Assembly (NCBI GenBank): GCA_001683735.1
Contig: LUGG01000013.1
Span: 372,001-436,000, forward strand
DNA from: Grifola frondosa
Lineage: Eukaryota > Basidiomycota > Agaricomycetes > Polyporales > Grifolaceae
DNA length: 64,000 nt
Direction of reading: 5' to 3'
In this document: positions 21,234 to 32,685 of the stretch, one piece after another
How the letters are laid out: each line of letters starts with the position of its first letter
How positions within the stretch are numbered: the first letter of the stretch is position 1
The notes under the pieces: model-generated
The model's input: the letters and a program-made list of their open reading frames with translations, nothing else
What the model was told of the DNA's origin: nothing
Database searches by the model: none
Position numbers and translations under genes: made by a program

Positions 21234-23195
21234 TTAGAGAGCTAGACACATCTCGCCAATCCCACTCTTCATTTGCGCCATTCCGCTCTTATGCTGGCTA
21301 ATAGCAAGCACGATAAAAACGTGCCAGATAGCGTGCGAGCCACCACCGAGCCAGTCAAGCCAGTGTACTGTGGGCCAGCGTGTGGCCAAATAACACTCGG
21401 GGAAGTGGGTTGCGTAGAAAACGAGCCCCGCTATGTATGAGGCGAAAGAGGGAGCTATCGGACCTGCAGGTGTAGTGTAAGGGGCCAGTGAGCACAGAAT
21501 GGAAGGAGAATGTAGAGAAGACGCGCACTGATGAAATCGAACATCTGAGCCGGAGAGTGTAGCTTGGCCAGATGGGCGAGTGGGGCTATCGAGGTGAACG
21601 CGAGAGTGACGAAGAACAAAATGCGATACAACTAGAGCACGACACAAGTTATGAGACAGCAATGGATGCTGATTAAAGCGACTTACCCGATATTCATACT
21701 GATTAAACCAGCCAGTGAACGGCAGAATGCTTCCGGAAACCCCCATCGCAAGACAGAGGCACAAGAAAATATTACACGCTGTTGGATAGCATTGGAAGCC
21801 GTAGTAGACAACGGTACCGACGCTTGCACTTATCAACCTGTTTTTTGATATAAGCATCTGGTTAGCGTGAGACTGAAAGGTTTAACACTCACCAGCCGAT
21901 ACCAACGTAATCTATACGCGCACATATCTCCATGCCGTGAGGGTCTGCACAGCCTGACATAGTATGCCATAGTGCACTGGTGAGGAGACACAAAAGTGCG
22001 AAGAGAGTGAATGTAACCACAGGCACGTCCGTTGATGCGGAGGATGTGGATATTTGTGAGATAGGAAGGAGTGCAATGGTCCATGTTAAAAAGGGTATTA
22101 AATGGGTATGAATATTGACTGCATCAATTGCGCTTCAGTGAGAGTTTTCGGATGAGGATTAGAAAACGCACGGGTTTCGTTATGCAATGTAAAAAGAGAC
22201 ATGAGGAGACGAGGCCAGTCGCTCAAGGGAATAAACCTAACGGATACGATCAAAACAACGCAACTAGCAGGAAACTACACAACATACCGGTATCCGCGCT
22301 TGACAAAAGGGTTATTCCGCCACTTCTCTGGAAGATCGACGTAATGGATCAGACGTGATCCATTCAACGATCTCTTCACAGCGCGCGCAATATCCATGGC
22401 AGCTTTGCCCAGCCCATCCTCGCTGCCGCAGAGATCGGAGGATAGCTCAGAGACAAGATCTGACGAGAGGACTTTGTCCAGCAGGCTGGACAGGGCGGCA
22501 CTTGGAGCGAAGGTCCTGAAATAGTGACTATGTGGAAGCTCCATCGAGGATAGATGTGTTTGAAGAGATTGTAAGTGGCTGGAAAGCGTAGGAATGTAAC
22601 TTAATGGTCTATGAAAGTCTATGTCGGAGATGCGGGACCGGACGTCATCTAGTCGTGAACGCATGTCGGAAAGGTCGAATTCGGGCAGGCGAGAGCGGAC
22701 AGCATCAGGTACATCCGACAACCGGGAACGCACATCGGGCAACGCGGGTACATCGGGGATGTGGTACTTGACAAAGTTCTCCACAGAATGGACGTTCTCG
22801 AAATGAAACTCTGGGAGATGAGAGCAAACGTCATTCCTTATGGAACGAAGCATTTGTAAACCGTCGTGTGCCCATGCCCTCGCCTCCTCCACAGTTAGTT
22901 CCCCCTTAGCTTTCAGGTTTTCCGACGAAATGGGAGACTCGAGTAACGATAGGCGGGTCTCGAGGTCTGCCAGATACGACAGAACATGTAGGCGTAACGA
23001 GGCCAGAGTCGGTGTGAGAGATGCGGAAGATAAGTCAAGGGCTTCGATAGAGTGCGGTAGATGCTGGCAGGAACGAGTGGAATAGCCCCCCGAGTTATAG
23101 GTAGACATAGTAGAAAGCCGGCGTCGATTGGGGCGGCGGCGAAGTGCGTCGACCACCTCTCGAGAGGTCGTCGTTGCTGCTGTTGTCGTGGCCAT
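21234..23195 (-). CDS. PAQR-family membrane receptor (AdipoR/haemolysin-III/Izh-like)
   Basis: Six exons with consistent phases: 22288-23195, 22172-22236, 21893-22118, 21687-21837, 21529-21631 and 21234-21463; 560 residues. The first 290 residues are a cytosolic extension with coiled-coil-like repeats of the type DVRSRLSDV / RSRLPEFDLSDMRSRL. The PAQR core starts at KWRNNPFVKRGYR|FIPLSDWP and shows LFTLHNET|LNIHTHLIPF, motif A SALWHTMSGCADPHG, YVGIGWLISASVGT, GWFNQYEYR, and the C-terminal motif GGGSHAIWHVFIVLAISQH. The His of LWHT and the two His of SHAIWH are the expected metal-binding residues, which suit a ceramidase- or lipid-type hydrolase in the membrane. Yeast Izh proteins of this family affect zinc and sterol metabolism. 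The long N-terminal extension is seen in Agaricomycete homologues to my knowledge; its role is unknown. No frameshift. Confidence 0.92.
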
Positions 23196-23790
23196 CGGGG
23201 AACCTGTAAATAAAGAGAACTGCCAATAAGTAGTGTCAGCACAGCATGGAAGGTGTGTGTTCAGAGCGGAGGAAATGAACGCCGCTAATTAGTATCACTA
23301 AGGCGCCGGTAACTAGCGCTTAACTTTGGTCCGAAATCACGTTACCATGTTCCACGTGATTTGCATGCACGAAATAGAGGCAACTTCGCCATTCCAAGGG
23401 ATTTCCGGATTTGGAATTTTGGACCGAGACGACCGTTTCGACCGACCGTTTCGACCGTTTGATTCGATCACGTGACCTTTTTGGCTGCGCGACCGGCAAC
23501 ACCGCCGTTCCAAGGGGGAGGAATGTTGGTCTGGTTTGGTCCCTAAAGACCCAAGACGAATCCCGACCAAACGGGACCTTAACCCTAGAATGCCCCGACC
23601 AAATCGATAGGCACGTGATCGACCGCAACGCACACGGAGAAACACACAGAATATCATATTCTCTTCGTCCGGTGTCGAATTTATGTCATTGGAAGAAGGG
23701 GAATAAACAGCTTGTGTAGTAGATACATACTGCCTAATATTTTGAACAAAAATCCAAGCAACCAAACCACTCCGAGTTCCCCCAGCTCGC

Positions 23791-26700
23791 TCAAACAGTC
23801 ATACCCGCCGGATCACCTCCTGTAACGCTATCGGTGTGAATGCTCTCGGCGACGCCGTCGTTGTTATCATAAAGGATGTTCACGCGAAGATATCGCATGC
23901 CGTCACGCTCGACAATGAGCTCGGGAGACACGGACCCGAGTTGAAGGGAATTGAAAAGCTTGAAGAGGATCATGCCGGGTTCGACAGCTGTCCGCTTTTG
24001 CAGCATGTCCGCGAAGGCGAGATATTCCATGAAGCGGTCCCCGCCATTCCCTCCCTCAGCCACAAGAAGCGTGTACATGTCGCGCACCATGGCCAGGAAC
24101 GCTGCGGGATGGAAATGTGTTCCGTGCGTGAACACGCCGGATGGTTGTGGCCATTCGGGAAGCTCCTCGATGATGGTCTCGACGACGCCATTGACCTTCT
24201 GTTCCACCTTCGGCGGTTTCTGCTTGACGCCATCTGAGCAGTACGACTTCTTGTGGTTGATGGGTGAGCCCTCGGGTCCCGGCCACATGAGCTTCTTGCA
24301 GCGCAGGCAGACATGATTTTTGCGCTGTGAACAATGTCAGATATGTGAATAGACGGCCTGCAAATGCTTTATGCTCACCTTTTTCTTGTCTCCAGCTTCA
24401 GTCTTGACCAAGGCTGGGACAGCATGGCAGTGCTTGTGCCAGAAGTCTTCGGATTCTCCCTTGGCTGGAGTGAGAGCAAGCATCAGCTAGGTGTCCGCAG
24501 AGAAATACACAGATGAAACACACAGGTAAAGTTGCTCGACGCGAAACGACTCAATATCTCCGGCTCCACTGCGCCGAGCTTCTCCATAAGGGCACGAGGG
24601 GTCTTGTAAATGGTCGAGCGTCCGTTAGAGCGATTCACGCTCTCAAGACGTGCGTTGTAATCGTTCGCTGCAGTGACCCACTTGCGCGGAGTCATGGCAA
24701 ACGACGTCCATTGCTGCTCAAGGCGCAAGTCCATGAAGACGAGGTATTCGTGCTTCGCCGTGATTGATAGTGAGAGTATGTTGATTCCGGTGGCGACAGA
24801 AAAGATACGTTGAGAACGACTTAGTCCAGAGATGGTTAACGGAGGTAGCATAGACAGGGAGGAGGAGACAGAGGCTGTCGGTCGACTAGCAGAGAAAAAG
24901 TCAGACATCGTACTGGCACTCTTGCGGCCACTTGCACTCGACTCCGAGTCCAGATGCCCACTTGTTCCCGAAATGGTAAGTGTGCTTGTGCTCGCCGTAG
25001 CTAGTCCCCAGCACCGACGCCGGCCTGCACCTCAGATGTTAGCGACAGCGCAAATGGAACAAGAAGTATGCGCACTCGACACTGGTGGAACCAGGACCCA
25101 CCATTCACATCCTTTTCCATTCCGATCCCCCTCTCTCCTGGTTGCTTGAGGCGGGCACTTCCGATTTGCACTTCAAATGTGGCATTGCAATGGCTTTCAG
25201 TATCTCACGGCTCTGATTCAGTCCATCGTCGGCCTTGTTTGGTGTGGTACGCAAGCTTGAGCCTCACATGGGAATGAAGTAAGTCAATGAACTGCACGTA
25301 CCGGAGTGCCCGGCCCCATATCCCCAATCGCGGGTGCTTCTTCGAAGGCATCAACATCAGTAACTATGGGATGGGAATCGCAAATCGCAAGACTCGGTGA
25401 GTGCAGCCGCTGTAGGGTGCTGTGCAATGAGCGATTGAGAAGCTATTGTAGTGAGTCACTCACCGCGCAGGGTGTCTGAGTGGTTACGGCTACAGCCTGA
25501 CTGTGGCTGGGTGTCCGAATGCGAGAGCCTTCAGACACCGGCAACGGTTTGTAGAGTAGGGCCGGATCAATGTTGAGCTCGCACAAGATGTCTTCGGCTT
25601 GTTGATTGTCACGTAGTGAGAGGTCTAGCAGGCTATCTCAAGGCTCATCCTTGATTTCCACAAGCGCATGGTAACTGACAGTGGCGTTTGACTTGACAAG
25701 GCCAAACGTCTCATCGCTGGGGACAGTCTGAAGGCGAGGCATGGGACAAAGGCTCGGGATGGTTTTTCGCCGTGTCGTGGTAGAATGAGTAGATTCCATA
25801 GATTTGCGACCGCGTCGACAAGATGAAGATGATGAGATCCAGAAGTAGAGAGAATGAATTGTCCAGGGCGGTCATCGTTGAATGCGATTCGTACGTTGTG
25901 GCGCAAAATGTAATCGTGACTGAGTGCCGTCATGGATTCAAGTCCGCTTGCATAAGATCGCTGAAGTCCGTTCCAGTGCTTGTGCGAGCCTTCGATACGG
26001 CTTCCATCGGATGGGACATCTTGACGCAAGCGTGCAAGACATCCTTTTTGAACATGGGCGAGTTGATCGGCGTGCACCTGGAGAGTTGTGAAGAAGTGGA
26101 ATTGATTAATGGGCATTTGAACTCACCTTCTCGGCTGCTGCATTCCACACTCCTCCGTTCCTCGCCCATTTCTCGTATGCAGCTACAATGCGCACCTCTT
26201 GCTCCTCCTGATTCCAGTACACTGCGGGGTTTTGCTTGTCAGCGGATGTCTTCAAAATAGCCTCGACAATGTCTCGACCAACTGCGCTCCGGACTGGATT
26301 TTTTGATCCACCAATAACACAGGCTAGATATCTGAAAATAACAGGTAATTAATCACAAAATTCGAGATAACAGATGTGCGTACCTCATCAAAAAGTGCCA
26401 GACATCGAGAACAACACGAGTATTGGGGAAGACCTTCACGATGGCACCTCGAACATGGCAGCAATTATCGACGACTACCATTTCTGGGTCGGCAACTTCA
26501 AGTAGCTCGTTACGCTGCCTGAGCCCCTTTAGCACTTCTGCAATCTCCGCTGTTGCCTGTGACTGACAGAAGCGCTACGTGGACATCACCATCAGTGTAG
26601 GGTCGACAAAGTGAGAAAGTGATATGCACCCAGGTGAGCGTCTCACTACGTTCATTGATAACACTCAAGATTCCCCCTCTCATATGCTTGACCCGGTTTT

Positions 26701-27978
26701 GATCACCGCCAACGATGCTGGCCTTGCTCGACGCTCGAAACGTGTTGTCGAGGGAAAGACAGACAGCTGTGAAACTGTTTAACTCCGATAAGAACAAGTA
26801 CCGATAGAAGACATACCTGTGAGAGTTTTCATGTAATTTTCGGATTCTGCCTGTCGTGTCTTCTCGCTAAACTTTAAAAATATATCAGAAATCAGGTCAT
26901 CCGTGATTGACTGGTCATTATAGCCTTTCGCATCCGAGGGCTTTGAGAATTCTCGTAGCGGCTGCATGCTCTTGAGGCCGGTTTGCTTCTGCCCAATTCG
27001 AACCTGAAAGCTTCGCAGAAAAGCGAGTTTCTTGCTATGATACTCGAGGAGGTGTAGCTCTGTAAATTATATTTGAACATACAAGGCAATCACCATAAGG
27101 TGAAATATAACGCACGATGGATATTTGTCGCAAGGCCGGCAGCCGTCATTGATGGGCGGAGCTCGATGATTAAATTAAGGAGCTCCCGGGTTACAGCGCA
27201 GCGCTTCAGAAAAAGTGGGATCCCGGCTGGTGCACGTGAACACAAGGTAAGCGTAAAGAAGCTGACCCGAGGTGTTGAAGTACTCACCTGGGATCTCCCA
27301 GTGTTCACGCTTTTCCCAGAATAGATGACTCGTAGTTGTAAAGCAATATGTTCCGGATTCAGCACTTTCCATAGTACCATGAGCTCCATACCGATCCTCG
27401 CATTCCTTGCATCGCAACTGATATCCAAGCGCAGTCTCCTCCCGACTTAGACCATGAACCCGCGATGTCCCGTGGAAGTCCATCCATTCCAGCTGACACG
27501 AGTCGAGTTACACTGGGGGCACTTGGTGAGTTCGGGATAGTAAAAGGGGTGGATGATGTGTAACGGCTTGAGGTAAGCGACATCTGGAGTAATGTTTGGC
27601 ATGGCATCACGCTTCTGAACTTGCAAATACGTCGGCGGCAAGAAGTGTGGTCCGAATAAGGGAATCTCCTTTCGGAGACTGCCAGCAACGACGAGGCCTG
27701 CAGTTTCTTTGGAGACATGACTGACATATTCGACAACATTAGCTTCCCATTCTAACTGTAGCATATACTGTGACTAAGTCTGGCGATTTTTCTTCCAGGT
27801 TTTCCAACGCTTCTCGACCTAGTAGATGTAATTAGTAGAGTGCTCATTGGTAGCGGAAGTGAGCTACAAGTGTACATACGTTCTGTTTCCAGGTCTTCTC
27901 GAACTTCTTTTGCTCCTGCAACCCTGGCTGTAGACTTTTTAGAATAGCAACGACAGATTCAGGTTCAAATGTCGACAT
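23791..27978 (-). CDS. Large transposase-like protein, unit A (zinc-binding N-terminus plus RNase H-like core)
   Basis: Start at 27978 (MSTFEPESVVAIL), matching the start of the unit B homologue (MASFEPKVVRTII). Order of parts: IPLFGPHFLPPTYLQVQKRD, then Cys pairs (CPQC near 27515, CKEC near 27405) forming a likely zinc-binding domain. Next a linker, and the RNase H-like core with a first Asp in SLDNTF (about 26750), a second in VVVDNCCHVRGAI (about 26470), then VVLDVWHFLMRY (about 26400), and a Glu in RIEGSHKHWN (about 25990). The C-terminal third (24908 down) has LSLSITAKHEYLVFMDLR, PRALMEKLG and a second Cys module CLRCKKL...NHKKSYCSDG. The order CPxC / D / DxWHFxxR resembles what I recall of DUF6729-containing proteins; this is from memory. 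Exon joins after 25640 are not fully resolved, so the C-terminal third could be a separate gene. Confidence 0.6.
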
Positions 27979-28271
27979 GATCACTAAGAGAAAGGAGTGG
28001 GCTTACGTTCGGTTGGAGGGAGGCTGTCACCTTTATTTGCTTCCAGCTCAGTAATCACCGCTACGTAGTGCCCGTTCACCCGTACTCATATCGGCTGTTC
28101 AGACCATTCAGTAAATTAGACTCTCTTCACAACAACAAGGAACAAATAGAAAGATTGGTAAAATATAAACACGACAAGACTATTAAAATTATAACAGAGG
28201 TGTTTGTAGAATAAAAGCTATCCGATGAATTGAGCCAAATACGTAGCATAAAATGCTGTTTAAAATCGAAG

Positions 28272-28997
28272 CTAAAGGTCAGATAAAGATATAAGATTCG
28301 CAAGAAGGTAATTTGTATCATACTGGCATTTATAATCAAGCGTAAAAAGCGCACAAATCGGACGGTCAAATGGCACCTCTGAGGCACTTGCAGGGACTTG
28401 TCGCGAACAAAGGGTATTGTCGAAGACAGGCAGTGTATCGTCAAGATGCTAAAGAGATATTTGCATCAAAAACAGAATAAATTTAATACAGAGTTACCTA
28501 CCTCTCCTACTGTGGCGTGAATTGGACTTGAAGTCTCACGGCACCATTTCTCGGGTCCGAGCAAATGACACGCGAGAGGTTAAGCGGTTCAGCTGCTGCA
28601 GCAGATATGATGTCCATAGCCACAGCAACCCTCCGCCATTCAAGCCGTGACAGATAGTTTGGGCGTGCCTCGAGCCAGCACGAAGCAAAGTGCTGATCTT
28701 CATCATAAAACTGCCTCACCCAATCCTCAACACCTTGTGCCGTAAGGTAACATGCATCCCTCGCCACTTGTCCAATAACCTTGAAGAAGATAGGTAGGGC
28801 ATCGACAGAACATTGGGTAAGAATATCCTCTGGCGGGTGAAGACGTGTGGCACAAGACCAAAGAGTGTCGGTGGACCCGGAGTTGGCAGAATAACGTTGA
28901 AAACACAGGTTGAGAGCTCGAGGTCTTCCAGGGATGGATCAAGGGGCCATGTAGTTCTGTCATGTAGATCATCATGATCAAGCTCAAAGGTAGCCAT
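28272..28997 (-). CDS. Small accessory protein of unit A
   Basis: I do not recognise the family. ATG at 28997 begins MATFELDHDDLHDRTTWPLD. After an apparent frame change at about 28772 it continues VIGQVARDACYLTAQG, FASCWLEARPN and RLQVQF. A following exon (about 28272-28400) reads LPVFDNTLCSRQVP, EVPFDRPICALFTLDY and ends LISLSDL-stop. The unit B protein aligns part for part (VIAQVSTEKCYLTTEG, IASCWLQAPN, RLQVMWNL, ELPVFTADGER, VPFRCRVRVHFTL, LVSMQVL-stop), which is the evidence that it is a real gene. It lies immediately upstream of, and in line with, the transposase-like gene. An in-frame stop at the end of the main exon suggests decay or an indel. A role as DNA-binding or accessory transposition factor is a guess. 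Confidence 0.45.
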
Positions 28998-29448
28998 GCT
29001 CGACAAATGAGTTGAGTGAGATCGGTAAATGAATTCGGCGACGGGAAGAGGAGAGCTTAGGAGAATCAGAGTTTAGGTGATCAGGGGTTTACCAATTAAT
29101 GCTGTGCTTGCTTGAAGAATCCAGTTGTTGTATCCAAGTGATGGTAGACGATATCATTAATGCAACGTTTCACGCAGAGAATGTTCGGACTAGATCTTGA
29201 TGCGAACTTAATGTGCAAGTAAGAAGCTTCGTGGTCAATCCAAAAAAGGCAATTCAAGTTCAAGTATATTCGCGAAATTCAATCCGATATTTCTACCACA
29301 AAAGCAGTAGCTCAGACACTTTGGAGCAGGAAGATGAAGGAGACAACAGTGTCTCGACGAGGATGAAGCTTGGAGCGCTTGCGTTCCCAGGGAGGAAATC
29401 CTGGGTGCCTATTTGGGTGGTTGTTGGGGCACCCTGGGCCGCCGCGCG

Positions 29449-29465
29449 GCCCGCCTGCGGCGGGC
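29449..29465. repeat. Terminal GC hairpin of unit A
   Basis: GCCCGCC-TGC-GGCGGGC, a perfect 7-bp stem with a 3-nt loop, four bases inside the CCCTTGGAATG end motif. Unit B has the matching hairpin CCCGCC-TTC-GGCGGG at 55921-55935 with the same spacing to the same motif. Sequence around the hairpin is also shared (GGAAATC(C)CTGGGTG about 50 bp further in). Confidence 0.7.
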
Positions 29466-29672
29466 GAAACCCTTGGAATGACTAATTTGCCGCGCGACCC
29501 CAACTGCAAGTCGTAACCCTACGCTCGGGTTTCGAGCGCACGGACAAGTGTTCGAATTCAAAAAACATTCAAGCGCGTCGGTGACGGACACAATTGTTTG
29601 ATTAAAAAGTGTAAGATACTGTAAGCCAAAAGTCTGATGTAGAGTGAGAGAAAAGTTCAAGAAACCGGACAC

Positions 29673-29888
29673 CTATGACCCAAAACCTCCAGCTTCACTT
29701 GAAGTCATGCCAGTGGTTTCCTCGGACACAGACTCGGGGGACGCGGGCTCTGCGAGACAATCGATTCGGAGGTGCTTCTTTCCATCGTGAATGACAATGA
29801 GCTCCAGCAGTGATGGGCTAAGGGTTGAGAGACTCAAATAACCGAAATAGAAAGCTGCCGTCGGATGCCCGAACTGTCCGTGTCGCGA
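29673..29888 (-). pseudogene. C-terminal end of the unit B transposase-like gene, separated by the retrotransposon
   Basis: Joining the base before the retrotransposon (50510, minus strand) to 29884 and removing one copy of the GCGA duplication restores a frame that continues ANLLA into TRTVRASDGSFLFRLFESLN. This aligns with unit A (ADMLQKRTAVEPGMILFKLFNSLQ). A one-base problem follows, then SPSLLELIVIHDGKKHLRID aligns with unit A SPELIVERDGMRYLRVN, ending in a Ser/Glu-rich tail. This fragment therefore belongs to the gene that resumes at 50510, more than 20 kb away. Confidence 0.8.
29885..29888. repeat. Target-site duplication GCGA (left copy)
   Basis: GCGA directly before the 5' LTR, repeated as GCGA at 50510-50513 directly after the 3' LTR. 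A 4-bp duplication is within the range made by Ty3/gypsy integrases. The site lies in the reading frame of the unit B gene, which supports the assignment. Confidence 0.85.
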
Positions 29889-30767
29889 TGTCGTGCACCA
29901 AAATGGATTGGTACTCGAACATGGCAATGTGACCATTGATCAGCACATCTCAAGTCTGGCACCACTAGCATCTCATACTCATTAGGAAAGGATGTCAATA
30001 TTCCAGTAATCCTACAAAAGAAGTACTACACAGAATCAGATCTATACTACTTCTTCAGGCCCAAAAGAAATCCTCATCCTCCCTAAATATAGTAGTCAAG
30101 AGATGGGATGTACCAAGGCACCGAATCACATAAAGGCGTTTGCGATATAATCGTGGAAACCGAGTATGGAAACGTCGCAGATTGAATAATGTGCGGAGAG
30201 GGACATGGTCATCATTAGTAATGCGCCGAAGAAGTTGCTCGAGATAGCTCTCCCCGAGATAGAGAATGAACCGGTCAGGATATCCGATATGTACCGAACG
30301 GCCATCACTCCGAAGTCGTCCCAGTACTCGAATATCATGACGAATCTGCCTAGCCCCGATGTCGAGTGCATCAGCAACAGCCCGAGAATGAACGATGAAG
30401 TCGTAGCGAGTTTCAGCAGAGAGTTCAAAGAAGGACACTATATCAATCGAAATGGCTGATCAGTAGCTTGCTCAATTAGTTACGATGAGCAAACTAGCAG
30501 GCAACTGACTGTTGGAATAAACGTATTGCGATACAAATCAAATCTATTCCAACTATAAAGTCAACAACATTTCATCGATATACTTATCACCAATAATCCT
30601 ATAACATACCTATTGTAGACACAATTGGCAATGTTAGGTGGCAGCAAAGTCAAGTGCTAGTCACTTATCAAAAGGATTACGCAGTGTCAACCATATCGAG
30701 AATATGTCACGTGTTATGACCTATACCCATTAATTTCGAGCAACAAGGCTATGTACGAATATGGTCA

Positions 30768-31166
30768 ATGTCGATTACATTTCGTCATTATATCCTCATT
30801 TATTTCGTCCACTGTCAGTTACTCCCAACTTTCGTCATGATTCCAAGCAGTTCTCTATATGAACACCCTCTCTCTCAAAGTGTCACTTATGAAGACACTA
30901 ACGCATTAGAAGAGGAGACTATAGCAGAAGAAAGTGAGAAATCAGAAGAGCATATCGATGAAGAATTAGAAGATGGCCTTTACGCTCCCCCACCCAAGCC
31001 GGTAATACAAAGACCTGCAGGAAAGAGAGCATGGCAGAAAAGGAGTTATCAGATTGGTCAGAAGATAGGATGGAAACCACATCATCGAGACAGCATACCC
31101 TTGCGAGTTTCCATGATGAAGAAAATAATGATAAAGAAGCAAGCTGCAAAAGAAAGTGCAGGATAA
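30768..31166 (+). CDS. Open frame inside the 5' LTR (132 residues), unknown
   Basis: Open from 30768; a second Met at 30837 gives a 109-residue version (MIPSSSLYEHPLSQ). It has a strongly acidic stretch (EEETIAEESEKSEEHIDEELE), a Pro-rich link (APPPKPVIQRPAGKRAWQKR) and a basic tail (MMKKIMIKKQAAKESAG). The identical frame is in the 3' LTR. It lies upstream of the LTR TATA box, so it would need another promoter or be read from outside. Charge bias could reflect only the purine-rich sequence. I recognise no family; whether it is a gene is unproven. Confidence 0.3.
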   Translation: MSITFRHYILIYFVHCQLLPTFVMIPSSSLYEHPLSQSVTYEDTNALEEETIAEESEKSEEHIDEELEDGLYAPPPKPVIQRPAGKRAWQKRSYQIGQKIGWKPHHRDSIPLRVSMMKKIMIKKQAAKESAG

Positions 31167-31741
31167 TTAGGGACACATCTATGCTATGCAAAGACTTATC
31201 CCATTCCTCTCTATTTGCACACATTTGTCATTACTCAGCACATTTCACCAAATCCATATCATATAATCTGGATTGGATCAGCAAATGGACACTGTGGCAA
31301 CTGTGACATGGACAAATAGACCTGTGGCTTCATATTCATGAACATTCCGGAATAGCCTAGCAGAGAAGAAGTTTCCGGAACTTTCCAGAAGATTACAGTC
31401 TTCAAAAGAAGGACTTTAATCGAAATTTCTACTTCAGAATGTCCTGGAATAATCCAGAAGCTCAAGGAAATTTCCAGAATATTCTGACAGATTCCAGAAT
31501 AACATAGGATCATGGAGAACATCCTAGGAACTTATAGAACCTGGGAGAATTGTCCAGAAGGAGACAGAACTGTGCAGAAAGTACTAGCAGGTTAGAGATG
31601 CTTCCAGCAACTTCCAAAAGCCATTCGTCAGCAGGAAAATTGGTGGATTGGTAAGCATTGGGAGTGGATTGGTAAGCAAGAAGGGGATTAGTCAGCCATA
31701 GAATAGAATAGAATAGAATAGAATGGAAGGATTCAGGAGGG

Positions 31742-31748
31742 TATATAA
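31742..31748 (+). promoter_or_regulatory. TATA box of the 5' LTR
   Basis: TATATAA within GGGTATATAAGGGCG, followed about 45 bp later by a C8 run and pyrimidine-rich DNA. This is the likely start zone of the retrotransposon transcript (U3/R border). The same motif is in the 3' LTR at 49572-49578. Confidence 0.7.
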
Positions 31749-31896
31749 GGGCGAGCGAAAAATCGCCCAAATCATTGAATATATTCTTCCCCCCCCAGAT
31801 TCCTCCCTCAGTAGCACTCCCTCACAATTTATATTCTTTCTCTTAACTTGAGGCACATCAGAAGTATTGCCTAGGCCCATCTGCTTACTAAGTATT

Positions 31897-32180
31897 GACC
31901 TGGATTGTTAACTTGCCAAAGCAAGAGACTTTGGAAGTGCAAGTTCAGGCAAAAGGTTGAAGATTGTCAAGACCTTTGTTAGGACAGAGTTCTGTCGCAA
32001 AGGAAGTTACCTAAATTGTCAACTGTCCAGACAAGAGATTCTGGAAGCACAAGGTTAGGAAAAGAAGATCAGAAGTTACTGACCTAGATTGTTAGCTTGC
32101 CAAAGCAAGAGACTTTGGGAGCGCAAGTTTAGGCAGATTAGTTGTCAGACCTTTGTTAGGACAGAAGCCCTGTCGCAAAG
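31897..32180 (+). repeat. Tandem hairpin-forming repeats in the LTR leader
   Basis: Three imperfect copies of a unit of the form GATTGTTA-CTTGCCAAAGCAAGAG-ACTTTGG, starting near 31903, 32016 and 32084. Copies 1 and 3 are followed by CCTTTGTTAGGACAGA..TCTGTCGCAAAGG, which can fold into a stem (CCTTTG/CAAAGG and GGACAGA/TCTGTC). The block lies after the TATA box and before the primer-binding site, so it is in the 5' untranslated leader of the genomic RNA. A packaging or translation signal is possible; not shown. Confidence 0.65.
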
Positions 32181-32685
32181 GCACTAGGTGAGCAGTGTTA
32201 AGAAAGAGTTTGTTATTGTTTGGATAGTTGTCCTGTGAGTGGATTGAGGAGTATAAGTCTCTGGAAAGAAGTCCAGGAGCATTTCCCCATTCACCAGGCG
32301 GAATTCGTCGTAGTAGCAAAGTACTGCACCAAGGCAGTGACTTTGTAGGAAGTTTGTAGTGTACTGACAGAGCAAGCTATTTAAGTCAAGCCTTGCTATT
32401 GTTTCTAGTCCCCATAGGTATATTTGAGTAATCGAACACCGTAGAACGAAACCACAGAGCATTGTGATCCTTGTGAAAAGTAGAAAGTACGCTTTCACAA
32501 CCGAACTCGACTGAGCCTCTGTCCGGAAAAGTAGGAAACCCCGTCAAGCTTGGTGCACCCGTCATTTCTAGGAAATAACCCCTCGCTATAAAACAAATAT
32601 TACTCTCGTCAGATAGTCTTTTGATTGTTTGGTAAAAGTAGTGGTTGTTTAATACCGATCGCTGGAAATACACGACAAGGAGAGT

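Larger units (their letters stand above)
23390..29480 (-). mobile_element. Transposon-like unit A (two genes, inverted CATTCCAAGGG ends)
   Basis: The 11-mer CATTCCAAGGG at 23390-23400 recurs inverted as CCCTTGGAATG at 29470-29480, flanking a minus-strand block with two genes: a small one (28272-28997) and a large transposase-like one (23791-27978). Both genes have homologues in the same order in unit B. A perfect 7-bp stem hairpin lies just inside the right end (29449-29465). No target duplication was found next to the 11-mers, and a near copy (CGTTCCAAGGG) also lies at 23506, so the exact ends are uncertain. The related ends and shared two-gene content favour a DNA transposon; the class is not established. 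Confidence 0.5.
29889..32677 (+). repeat. 5' LTR (2,789 bp)
   Basis: Ends TGTCG...CGACA. Differs from the 3' LTR (2,791 bp) by five changes that I could find by reading: one extra T near 30329, and one missing base each near 30496, 31777 and 32424, plus one substitution (G to A) near 32608. It contains a TATA box (31742-31748), an open frame in U3 (30768-31166), an AGAAT pentamer run near 31697-31720 and a hairpin-rich leader (31897-32180). Confidence 0.97.

Noticed and set aside
21484..21528. Apparent frameshift in the PAQR gene (ILLPF to TPAGP)
   Set aside because: Explained by a normal phase-1 intron 21464-21528 joining FIS to PIAPSF; no indel needed.
30055..30438. 127-residue minus-strand open frame in the LTR
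   Set aside because: It exists only in the 5' LTR; a 1-nt difference breaks it in the 3' LTR, and no motif is seen.
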